Shown: positions 1 through 5,462, counted from the first letter of the stretch. The stretch is DNA of 8,445 nucleotides from an uncultured Chlorobiaceae bacterium (GCA_903874585.1 CAIQSY010000210.1:1-8445); one strand, 5' to 3'. Made by a program: numbers and translations. The notes: generated from the letters alone by a model not told the origin.

Positions 1-338
1 AACTTTTCGACCAGCCAGACGCACGAAGCGCATCGAATGCCTGAGAGCATGAGATCAATCCGGCTCGTGTCGCCTTCAACGATTACGGTATCGCTGAAGG
101 CAGCCGCATCGAGCTTTGCCACGCTGGGAGGTGGACCTGGTTGCCATTCGCAGCGCTGGTTGTAGAACGCGTCGAGCGAATTGCTGTGGATAAGTTCATA
201 AACGCCAAGACATCCTTTACAGCAGAACACCTTGCGCTCTCCGTTGATTTCAACGATAATGGCCGATGCTCTGCTGATCTCTTGACGGCAATGGTCGCAT
301 TGCAGCATATCTGGAGCTGCTGTTTTACTCCCTGACAT
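1..338 (-). CDS. ccoI: CcoI/FixI copper-transporting P-type ATPase, N-terminal part
   Basis: Partial gene: 112 codons are present and the C-terminus lies beyond position 1. The start ATG at 338-336 overlaps the end of the upstream YtkA-like gene by 14 bases, which implies translational coupling. The visible part has a Cys-rich N-terminal metal-binding domain with C14-x2-C17 and then C39-C40-x2-C43 (FCCKGC), followed by the start of a heavy-metal-associated domain with the pair C103-x2-C106 (GIRCASCVWL). The Cys-rich module placed before an HMA domain is typical of the FixI/CcoI (CopA2) subgroup rather than ordinary CopA. In that family the inner-membrane pump exports Cu(I) slowly for building the CuB centre of cbb3 oxidase. 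The membrane helices, the CPC motif and the DKTGT phosphorylation site are not in the window, so activity cannot be judged. Identification rests on these motifs plus the position directly after ccoH. Confidence 0.93.
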   Translation of the reverse strand, partial: MSGSKTAAPDMLQCDHCRQEISRASAIIVEINGERKVFCCKGCLGVYELIHSNSLDAFYNQRCEWQPGPPPSVAKLDAAAFSDTVIVEGDTSRIDLMLSGIRCASCVWLVEK

Positions 339-756
339 TAAAAACAAATGCCGGATTGTTCAGTTCACCGTAGAGAATTGTTGCCTGCCAGAGCGTCCGC
401 CCGCTCATGCACCTGACGATAATTCCCTTGCCCTCATAGCTGCAATTACTCTTTTTCACAAGTGTCACCTGATTTTTACCCATCTGCATCCCCGGCATCG
501 AAAGGTCGAGTAGCAGTGTATCGGGCAGCTTGTCGCATGGTGTTACCGTGACGTTGAAGGTGAGCTCTTTCATGTGCTTCACAGGCTTCGGGTCAATATT
601 CAGCGTCACGGTTCGCTGACCAACGGTAACGCTGCACGCTTTTTCGTGAATGCTGTTATCCACTGCTTTTGCATGAAGTGTTGTGTTGCCTGCCGTCATC
701 ATGAAGGCGAAGAGTGCAACGGCAGCCAAACCCTTTATCTGACGTTGAAAAACCAT
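325..756 (-). CDS. Secreted YtkA/FixH-like protein in cbb3 assembly cluster
   Basis: A 143-aa protein with a cleavable-looking signal peptide: charged start (MVFQRQIKG), hydrophobic run about 9-22, probable cleavage near LHA or HAKA at about 28-31. The mature part looks like a small beta-sandwich of the YtkA/FixH type. It has an MPGMQMG stretch (88-93) rich in methionine, a late aromatic strand region (TLWQATI, 121-127) and the terminal FVFNVRE. Four cysteines (41, 74, 105, 116) could form disulfides or bind metal. The gene overlaps ccoH upstream by 22 bases and ccoI downstream by 14, so it belongs tightly to the assembly set. No Shine-Dalgarno is evident, which fits coupled translation. The methionines and location suggest periplasmic copper handling, but that is inference; the family has no single defined function. 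Its ending resembles that of CcoH (FFNVR), suggesting a tandem pair of the same fold. Confidence 0.8.
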   Translation of the reverse strand: MVFQRQIKGLAAVALFAFMMTAGNTTLHAKAVDNSIHEKACSVTVGQRTVTLNIDPKPVKHMKELTFNVTVTPCDKLPDTLLLDLSMPGMQMGKNQVTLVKKSNCSYEGKGIIVRCMSGRTLWQATILYGELNNPAFVFNVRE

Positions 757-1175
757 TTTTTGCTGGTGATAAGTTGTTGATGTTGTTTAAGGTCAATTCG
801 AGCAAACCACATCCCTTTGAAAGGAATGGAGGCAGTCGTTGTGTAGATTCCCGGCGAGGTTTGCCGTATGGTCATTGTCGAGTCGTAACGGGTATTCGAG
901 AGGTTGCCAATGAAGAGTGAGAGATCGCCCGTTTCGAGCGGTTTCCCGTGCGATGTCGCCTTAACATGAATGGTATTGCTGCCAAGTTTCAGCGTATCCG
1001 GTCGGCTTATGGCAATGCCAAGCTTCTCTTCAAGAGCTTTTGTCTGGAAATAGCATGTGCTGTTTTCGTAGTAGTTGCTCTCCACCAGTCCATCAGCATA
1101 TTTATAGGCAACAAATAATCCGCACGCCATTGCCGTGAAAAAACAGGCATAGATAATGGAGATGGTTAGTTTCAT
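735..1175 (-). CDS. ccoH: CcoH/FixH cbb3 oxidase assembly protein
   Basis: With the chosen ATG at 1175-1173 the product is 146 aa, the usual FixH size. It begins with one membrane anchor (about residues 3-25, MKLTISIIYACFFTAMACGL) followed by the family signature LVESNYYE at about 30-37, then a C-terminal beta-rich periplasmic domain ending KKWFFNVR. The frame stays open upstream to an ATG at 1256 and another at 1208, but the extra residues (up to 27) precede the anchor, overlap the end of the Fic-1 gene and look unlike FixH, so they are rejected as the start. None of the three starts has a good Shine-Dalgarno. FixH/CcoH is an inner-membrane protein needed for stable assembly of cbb3 oxidase and interacts with the assembling complex. 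The stop overlaps the next gene by 22 bases. Upstream, the gene is now separated from its usual partner ccoG by the Fic insertion. Confidence 0.88.
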   Translation of the reverse strand: MKLTISIIYACFFTAMACGLFVAYKYADGLVESNYYENSTCYFQTKALEEKLGIAISRPDTLKLGSNTIHVKATSHGKPLETGDLSLFIGNLSNTRYDSTMTIRQTSPGIYTTTASIPFKGMWFARIDLKQHQQLITSKKWFFNVR

Positions 1176-1211
1176 AAGGGATACGTTAGTGTGGTTAGGT
1201 GAGTGCATAAT

Positions 1212-1219
1212 ACAGGTTA
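1212..1219 (+). repeat. Left copy of 8-bp direct repeat flanking the Fic insert
   Basis: ACAGGTTA lies between the Fic-1 stop and the ccoH start. An identical octamer spans the ccoG stop codon at 3772-3779. It may be a target-site duplication or a recombination scar. Confidence 0.5.
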
Positions 1220-1221
1220 TA

Positions 1222-2235
1222 TTATATATTCCAATGACCTGTTTTATCGCTTCCAATGCGTTCTATTTTACCACTCTCTTTAAGTTCTTTTATTTTTCGC
1301 TTGACAGTGCTTAAACTTATCTTTAATCGGTTGCTCATTTCGGTTGCTGTAATATTGTTATTTTCCTTTATCAAATAAAATACAGTGTCATTTACAGTGT
1401 CATTTTTCGGATTTACAGTGTCATTGTACTGAACATGCATTTCTCGGTTTTTAAGCGAATGCTTTTCTCCAAGCAATAAATTTAAAAGAAAGCAAATAAG
1501 ATATTTATCAGTTTTGTGAATACCTTTGGATAAATCTTCGTAGTTGGCTCGAACAAGTGCATTGCGAAAATACCATGAATGTTCTGCAAATGAGTCGTTG
1601 TTTACCGCTTTAAAACCAAGCTTATGAAGATATTTTATTAAAAAAATTGCCGTTGTTCGTGTGTTACCCTCTCCAAAGATATGGATTTGCCACAAGTAGC
1701 TTATAAAAAATACTATGTGTTCTATAATTTCTTGTTGGGTTAATCCTTTGTAGCTGAATTTTTTTTCTTGTTCAAAATCGTATTCCAATGTTGCTTTCAA
1801 ACTTTCGGCACTTGCATACAAAACCGTTTCGCCATTTAAAATCCATTCTTGTTTTGTAATGTTATAATCACGGATTTTACCTGCGTGGCTGTAAATACCT
1901 TGAAATAACCTTCGATGAATAGTTAGGTATTCGGCAGGCGAGAAAGTAAACGTTTGCTCACACAATATTTCGGCAATTCGCGCTGAAACTTTGTCGGCTT
2001 CTTCGGTACGGTTTTCTGTTTCTTTTACTGGGTGTTGTTTGTAATAGCTATCTATTCGTTGTTTTACTTCCTCAATGGAAATGTCGCCTTCAATGTTCTG
2101 TTTGGCAGTTGCTATTAAATAGTCGGAAGGTTTTAGTCCATCAACTTGTTGCAAGCCGATAGCAGTTTTCCAAACTTTTGCTTTTTCTGCTTTGTTTGGT
2201 TCACCTTGCCGTAAATATTCCTCAAAATTATCCAT
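1222..2235 (-). CDS. Fic-1: Fic-domain protein with VbhA-like N-terminus and winged helix
   Basis: A 337-aa protein in three parts. Residues about 1-70 resemble the small VbhA-type antitoxin fused in front of Fic domains (AIGLQQVDGLKPS at 25-37, then an acidic helix DISIEEVKQRI at 51-61). Residues about 75-255 are the Fic fold with the active-site loop H185-I-F-G-E-G-N-T-R193-T. Residues about 285-337 form a winged helix-turn-helix (TATEMSNRLKISLSTVKRKI), joined by a linker with three NDTV repeats. Canonical Fic enzymes transfer AMP from ATP to target hydroxyls using the loop His. Here H185, E189, N191 and R193 are present, but the second arginine of HxFx(D/E)GNGRxxR is A196, and the antitoxin-like inhibitory motif reads LQQVDG rather than SxxxEG. 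The nucleotide chemistry and regulation are therefore uncertain. The AT-rich gene lacks a Shine-Dalgarno, unlike the oxidase genes, suggesting horizontal arrival. Confidence 0.9.
   Translation of the reverse strand: MDNFEEYLRQGEPNKAEKAKVWKTAIGLQQVDGLKPSDYLIATAKQNIEGDISIEEVKQRIDSYYKQHPVKETENRTEEADKVSARIAEILCEQTFTFSPAEYLTIHRRLFQGIYSHAGKIRDYNITKQEWILNGETVLYASAESLKATLEYDFEQEKKFSYKGLTQQEIIEHIVFFISYLWQIHIFGEGNTRTTAIFLIKYLHKLGFKAVNNDSFAEHSWYFRNALVRANYEDLSKGIHKTDKYLICFLLNLLLGEKHSLKNREMHVQYNDTVNPKNDTVNDTVFYLIKENNNITATEMSNRLKISLSTVKRKIKELKESGKIERIGSDKTGHWNI
1381..1425 (-). repeat. 12-bp direct repeats encoding NDTV motifs in Fic-1 linker
   Basis: The plus-strand unit tacagtgtcatt occurs at 1381-1392 and immediately again at 1393-1404, with a third exact copy at 1414-1425 (21 bases from the second start). 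All are in frame (12 and 21 bases), and each encodes an Asn-Asp-Thr-Val step in the linker between the Fic domain and the C-terminal winged helix (about residues 271-284). Unit length is a multiple of three, so slippage would lengthen or shorten the linker without a frameshift. Confidence 0.9.
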
Positions 2236-2395
2236 TTTCAGAATCGGGCTGAAAGCTTAATGGTTGAATTGTACAATTACTTTTCATGGTAATGTGCGGT
2301 TTTTCTATATGCCATAAAGGATTTGGGGTGTGTGAGATATGAAAGTTGCCAAATCGCTGGCCATTACTTATACAAAATATTATAGGGCGTTTTTT
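2236..2395. other. 160-bp spacer between the two Fic genes
   Basis: AT-rich spacer with no supported gene. It contains a perfect 12-bp palindrome aattgtacaatt at 2267-2278, about 32 bases upstream of the Fic-1 start, which could be an operator for one of the winged-helix domains encoded nearby (inference). There is no Shine-Dalgarno before Fic-1 (the start is preceded by GCCCGATTCTGAAA) and no clear sigma-70 promoter or terminator was recognised. Confidence 0.5.
2267..2278. promoter_or_regulatory. Palindrome upstream of Fic-1, possible operator
   Basis: The perfect palindrome aattgtacaatt sits in the spacer upstream of the Fic-1 start. Symmetric sites of this size suit dimeric helix-turn-helix regulators, and both Fic proteins end in a winged helix, so autoregulation is conceivable. 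A 12-bp AT-rich palindrome can also arise by chance. Confidence 0.25.
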
Positions 2396-3436
2396 TCATT
2401 TTACTGAATAATTCGTACCGGGTCCAGTTCCATGTTTCTCAATTAAATTTTTATTTATCAGCTCAGGTAAAATTCTTTTTACGGTCGGGCTTGGTATATT
2501 AAGCTTTTTAGCAATATCTCCAGATTTACATCCAGGATTGTTTCCTATAAAAGTTATAACCGATTTTTCTCTTGGAGATAATTGTGTCTCAATACCACTT
2601 CTTTCCAATTTATTTAATAATTGATTTTGAATGTTATTTAATGCGTCAAAGAAGAAATTTACCCAATCAGTTACATCTTCGTTTGGTCTTTGAGCCTGAC
2701 AACTTCTTAAAACCCTGTAATATTCTATTTTTCTGTTTTCAATTTCATGTTCGAAACTTACATATTGAATCCAGTTATATCCATTTTTTAATAAAAGTAA
2801 TGATGATAATAGTCTGCTTAAACGTCCATTTCCATCTTGAAAGGGATGAATACTAACAAACTCATATGCAAATAGTGCACATTTAACTAATGGATGAGTG
2901 GTTTTGTCATTTTTATACCAGTCAACTAAAGCTCTCATAGCATCTTGTGTTGCAAATCCTGCTTCAGTTGTCTGAAAAATTATTTGTTTTGTTCCATCTG
3001 GATAACTGGCTTCAACAGCATTTGTATGTTGTTTGTAATCGCCTTTATGCCATTCATCCGTTTTGCTGTGTTTCAATAAAATATTGTGTAGATTTTTTAT
3101 ATTACTTTCTTTAATTTCAATATTCTCGTATGATTCTGTGATGATATCCAAAGCTTCAAAGTATCCCACGACTTCCTGAGAATCTCTATCCGAAAGTTTT
3201 GTAATATCAATTTGTTTGAGAAGGACTTCAACTTCTTCGTCACTCATTTTGGAACCTTCAATACGAGTTGAAGCACCAACACTTCTTACTGTGGCAATTG
3301 ATTTTAATTGTTTTAAACTTTGTCCTTCTTTTTTTTCTATTGAAGTCCAAGAAGCATCAAATCTGTCTATTTGGCTAATTAAACTAACTAACTTCCAATC
3401 AAGGTTTAATTTAAAAGTATATACCAGATTTTCCAT
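2396..3436 (-). CDS. Fic-2: class II-type Fic-domain protein with C-terminal winged helix
   Basis: A 346-aa protein. The N-terminal helical region carries the self-inhibitory motif S56-T-R-I-E60-G61, matching the (S/T)xxxE(G/N) rule for Fic proteins whose inhibitory helix is in the same chain upstream of the core (class II). The Fic core has a canonical loop H197-P-F-Q-D-G-N-G-R205-L-S-R208 with both arginines. Residues about 285-346 are a winged helix-turn-helix (KSGDIAKKLNIPSPTVKRIL). From family knowledge, such enzymes are expected to AMPylate a protein target using ATP, with E60 blocking productive ATP binding by pairing with R208. Target and role are not visible. The gene is complete, AT-rich, starts at ATG 3436-3434 without a Shine-Dalgarno, and lies in the insert between ccoG and ccoH, 160 bases before Fic-1 on the same strand. 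The N-terminal architecture differs from Fic-1, so the two are not a simple recent duplication. Confidence 0.93.
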   Translation of the reverse strand: MENLVYTFKLNLDWKLVSLISQIDRFDASWTSIEKKEGQSLKQLKSIATVRSVGASTRIEGSKMSDEEVEVLLKQIDITKLSDRDSQEVVGYFEALDIITESYENIEIKESNIKNLHNILLKHSKTDEWHKGDYKQHTNAVEASYPDGTKQIIFQTTEAGFATQDAMRALVDWYKNDKTTHPLVKCALFAYEFVSIHPFQDGNGRLSRLLSSLLLLKNGYNWIQYVSFEHEIENRKIEYYRVLRSCQAQRPNEDVTDWVNFFFDALNNIQNQLLNKLERSGIETQLSPREKSVITFIGNNPGCKSGDIAKKLNIPSPTVKRILPELINKNLIEKHGTGPGTNYSVK

Positions 3437-3465
3437 TTAACAAATATATGAATTTCAATTGGCAG

Positions 3466-3528
3466 TGATACGATATGATTCGTTTTTATTCGATAAATAT
3501 TCGACCTGTATTGATACGTTATGACCCG
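3466..3528 (+). repeat. Imperfect 17-bp direct repeat pair upstream of Fic-2
   Basis: tgatacgatatgattcg at 3466-3482 and tgatacgttatgacccg at 3512-3528 agree at 14 of 17 positions, with starts 46 bases apart. They lie just upstream of the Fic-2 start and could be regulator sites or recombination debris. Confidence 0.45.
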
Positions 3529-3580
3529 AATGAATAAGAGAAGCTCTGCTTCGTGAAAGTATCGAAAAAAAATGAATTCA

Positions 3581-3604
3581 TACCTCGTAGCTTGCTGCGG
3601 GGTA
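3581..3604. repeat. Palindromic hairpin repeat (REP-like)
   Basis: Arms tacctcgtagc (3581-3591) and gctgcggggta (3594-3604) are inverted copies with two mismatches, both allowing G-U pairs in RNA on one strand. The next-to-canonical form is a perfect ACCCCGCAGC / GCTGCGGGGT stem. An adjacent palindrome atgaattcat (3572-3581) touches its left side. It looks like a member of a dispersed repeat family; genome-wide copy number cannot be seen here. Confidence 0.6.
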
Positions 3605-3687
3605 GTTGATTATATAACTTATAGGGATTTATTTTCTTAACAACCGGACATCATTGATACAAAATGCTCAATCACCAACATTGGACT

Positions 3688-3708
3688 TGCGCGCTTTCGC
3701 GGGAATGA
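3688..3708. repeat. Degraded GC-rich intergenic palindrome
   Basis: The stretch tgcgcgctttcgcgggaatga has a cgcg-cttt-cgcg stem and an intact right half of the widespread gcgggaatgac type. The left half is diverged (acttgcgcg instead of the expected attcccgc), so it is probably an old copy. Confidence 0.45.
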
Positions 3709-3709
3709 C

Positions 3710-3737
3710 AAAAAAAAGTGTTTTGCAGGGTTTCCCT
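3710..3737 (-). terminator. Weak terminator-like stem and T-run after ccoG
   Basis: On the minus strand a 4-bp stem (AGGG-AAA-CCCT, 3737-3727) is followed about nine bases later by eight T residues (3717-3710). The stem is too short and too distant for a strong intrinsic terminator. It would lie inside the insert, where it could reduce read-through from ccoG into the Fic genes and ccoHI. Confidence 0.2.
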
Positions 3738-3771
3738 AAGGCAAAAGATAAATATTTTCAGTTTTCTCTCA

Positions 3772-3779
3772 ACAGGTTA
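3772..3779 (+). repeat. Right copy of 8-bp direct repeat, overlapping the ccoG stop
   Basis: ACAGGTTA; read on the minus strand as TAACCTGT, its first three bases are the TAA stop of ccoG. It is identical to the copy at 1212-1219, and the flanking bases differ on both sides, so the match is exactly eight bases. Confidence 0.5.
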
Positions 3780-4916
3780 CAAAAATCCCACCTTTTTGCT
3801 GCTTGCAATACCGCTGCCGGAGATGTGTAGATCAATTTGTTCTGGTGCGTTGCCTGTTGCTTTCACAAGAACAGCGCTACGGATGCTGGTAAACGGTTGC
3901 AATCGGAAGTGTTGTTCACCAATCAGCATAACACTGTCGGGCGAGGAGAGCTCAAGCTCAAGCGGCTTACTGCTGTTGTTGTACAGGGTGAGTGAGTAAC
4001 GGTTGATGCCTGATGGCAGCGGCTGATTGTCGCGCGTTACAATCACGTCAAGCGGTGGTCGGCTCCAGATGAGCAGCATCAGCGCGACTGCTGCAGCGGT
4101 GGTAGCGCCTCCAAGCCAGAATGTTTTCGGGCGACGGAGTGTGCCTTTGTAGTTGGGGAAAGGAGGGACGTTGCGTCTCTTGTTAACAAGGTCGCAGGCA
4201 TCAATACATTCGGCACAGGCAATGCAGGCTGAACTCAATCCCTGTTTGATATCAATGCCGATAGGGCAAACCTTGACGCAATCATCGCACTTCATGCAGG
4301 TGGCATCGCGCGAAACATCATATTCGATAACGAGGGTATCCTTGTCGAATAACATATTCTGCATCATGGAGTAAGGGCAAATCGAGGTGCAGAATTTTCT
4401 GCCAAGAAACGCCAGCTCAAGATAGACTGCTATCCAGAGTACAACAAAAAAGGCGGTAATGGTTGTTGAAACAAAGAGTGATCGGAGTGTTTCAGCCGGA
4501 GGCACAAAGTACCAGATCATGGTAACCGCAACCAGTGCAGAGAAGGGTAGCAGGAGAAGCTTTTGCAGGGTTTTCTCGCTTTTTCTGCCAAAAAGCTTTG
4601 CAATACTCTGACTCAGGTCGAGCAGCACGGTTTGCGGGCAGAGCCAGCCGCACCAGATTCTTCCAAACGTTGTGGTGACAAAAGCTATGAAGAGCAGTAA
4701 AAAGAGCGCAACACCAAGAATGAGATAAAGCTCGCGTATCCAGAGAACCGTTCCAAAGAAATAGAGCTTCAACGTTGGAATATCAAAACGGAGTATGCTC
4801 TGCTGGTTAATGGTTATAAATGGCAAGGCTGTCAAAATGACAGCCTGAATAATACTAACAGTGTGTCTGCGATTTTTCCACATGGGAGAAATATCCTCTT
4901 GCCGAGCAGGAGTCAA
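3777..4916 (-). CDS. ccoG: CcoG/RdxA polyferredoxin cupric reductase
   Basis: A 379-aa inner-membrane iron-sulfur protein. It has membrane segments near 20-37, 62-82, 122-140, 150-172 and 267-284. The WCGWLCP motif with C89 and C93 sits at 88-94 and C176-x3-C180-P follows. Two 4Fe-4S motifs come next: C207-x2-C210-x2-C213-x3-C217-P and C231-x2-C234-x2-C237-x3-C241. A C-terminal periplasmic FixG-type beta domain covers about 290-370. CcoG is known to reduce Cu(II) to Cu(I) for cbb3 assembly. The chosen start is a TTG at 4916-4914 overlapping the ccoP stop as TTGA. The alternative is the ATG at 4883, giving 368 aa beginning MWKNRR, with AGAGGA ten bases upstream; it is a real contender. The protein is shorter than many proteobacterial CcoG proteins (about 450-500 aa), mostly in the N-terminal region. 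The TAA stop lies inside the direct repeat that borders the Fic insert. Confidence 0.93.
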   Translation of the reverse strand: MTPARQEDISPMWKNRRHTVSIIQAVILTALPFITINQQSILRFDIPTLKLYFFGTVLWIRELYLILGVALFLLLFIAFVTTTFGRIWCGWLCPQTVLLDLSQSIAKLFGRKSEKTLQKLLLLPFSALVAVTMIWYFVPPAETLRSLFVSTTITAFFVVLWIAVYLELAFLGRKFCTSICPYSMMQNMLFDKDTLVIEYDVSRDATCMKCDDCVKVCPIGIDIKQGLSSACIACAECIDACDLVNKRRNVPPFPNYKGTLRRPKTFWLGGATTAAAVALMLLIWSRPPLDVIVTRDNQPLPSGINRYSLTLYNNSSKPLELELSSPDSVMLIGEQHFRLQPFTSIRSAVLVKATGNAPEQIDLHISGSGIASSKKVGFL

Positions 4917-5374
4917 GGCTTTTTCAGGGTTGCAAGAAATGCCGTTACTTTGCTGATGTTATCGGCACCAAGCTGCGGTAGAAATGGTGGCATTCCGTTG
5001 GGGCGCCCAGCCGTAATGGATTCATTGATATCTTTTTCTGTGCCACCATACTTCAATTTTGCAGCCGTGAGATTTGGACCAATGCCGCCTGTCGCATCCG
5101 CGTTGTGGCAAGGCGCGCAATTGTTAGCGAACAGCTCCTTGCCCTTTGTGATAGCCTCTTTGTCGCCGGCATAGCTTTTGGCCACAATGGTTTTTTCAGT
5201 TTTAGCAGCGTCGGCCATCTCCTTGTCAAACTTTTTATAAAATGACCATCCTGAAATTGCCGGTGTGTATAAGGCGATATAGCTGATCAGAAAAATAATT
5301 GTTCCGAAAAAGAACAGCAGCCACCCTTTCGGGATGTTGTTATGACCATCCTGTGGTTCGTCATGCTCATACAT
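4913..5374 (-). CDS. ccoP: CcoP, single-heme cytochrome c subunit of cbb3 oxidase
   Basis: A 153-aa protein with a soluble N-terminus (DGHNNIPKGW, matching the CcoP start region), a membrane anchor at about 18-36 (LLFFFGTIIFLISYIALY) and one periplasmic cytochrome c domain. Heme attachment is C86-A-P-C89-H90, with GPNL at 99-102 and the likely axial methionine M128 in GMPPF. Typical CcoP proteins are about 290-310 aa with two such domains; here only one is present and the reading frame is intact, so this is a short form, not an obvious frameshift. The missing domain removes one step of the electron path toward CcoO, so a soluble cytochrome probably donates directly to this heme (inference). 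The start ATG follows a good Shine-Dalgarno (AAAGGAG, seven bases away). The gene ends overlapping the probable ccoG start. Confidence 0.92.
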   Translation of the reverse strand: MYEHDEPQDGHNNIPKGWLLFFFGTIIFLISYIALYTPAISGWSFYKKFDKEMADAAKTEKTIVAKSYAGDKEAITKGKELFANNCAPCHNADATGGIGPNLTAAKLKYGGTEKDINESITAGRPNGMPPFLPQLGADNISKVTAFLATLKKP

Positions 5375-5462
5375 GGTGCTCTCCTTTCAATGTTTTATGG
5401 TTGTTGGATCGCTGAACACTTTTGTGTGCTTTTTTCGATGGTTGTACGTGTTGGTTTCTCTT

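Larger units (their letters stand above)
3437..3776. other. 340-bp non-coding stretch between Fic-2 and ccoG
   Basis: No supported gene. The stretch contains a pair of imperfect 17-bp direct repeats (3466-3482 and 3512-3528), a hairpin repeat (3581-3604), a second GC-rich stem resembling the common tcccgc-tttc-gcggga intergenic palindrome with a degraded left arm (3688-3708), and a small stem plus T-run downstream of ccoG on the minus strand. It looks like a mosaic of dispersed intergenic repeats. No clear promoter for Fic-2 was recognised. Confidence 0.6.
1212..3779. mobile_element. Candidate inserted segment carrying two Fic genes
   Basis: This segment separates ccoG from ccoH, which are normally neighbours, and is bounded by the 8-bp direct repeat ACAGGTTA at 1212-1219 and 3772-3779. 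Inside, base composition is visibly more AT-rich (roughly one third G+C by eye against near one half outside) and both genes lack the Shine-Dalgarno sequences found before ccoN, ccoO and ccoP. Removing one repeat copy and the 2.56 kb between would leave the ccoG stop codon (inside the repeat) followed after about 37 bases by ccoH. No transposase, integrase or terminal inverted repeats were found, so the mechanism is unknown and the element may be a passenger rather than an autonomous mobile unit. Confidence 0.55.

Noticed and set aside
1221..1226. Minus-strand TATAAT as a promoter for ccoH at the insert edge
   Set aside because: No acceptable -35 element lies 16-18 bases upstream, and the motif falls in the AT-rich end of Fic-1 where such hexamers arise easily.
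1176..1256. Upstream extension of ccoH to ATG 1256 or 1208
   Set aside because: It overlaps the 3' end of Fic-1, adds residues before the membrane anchor that do not fit FixH, and has no Shine-Dalgarno. The ATG at 1175 gives the family length.
1381..1425. Repeats as a CRISPR array
   Set aside because: The units are only 12 bp, lie in a coding frame, have no regular spacers, and are adjacent or 21 bases apart.
2263..2269. gttgaat as an integron attC core (GTTRRRY)
   Set aside because: It is a seven-base degenerate match with no paired RYYYAAC core or folded attC structure nearby; expected by chance.
2236..3436. Fic genes as a classical Fic/Doc toxin with a separate small antitoxin gene
   Set aside because: No short antitoxin gene lies before either Fic gene. 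The inhibitory elements, where recognisable, are within the same polypeptides, and the loops are EGNTR and DGNGR, not the Doc-type form.
5375..5462. Additional small gene between ccoQ and ccoP
   Set aside because: No convincing start with a coding pattern was seen on the minus strand. The 88 bases hold only the ccoP Shine-Dalgarno near the end.
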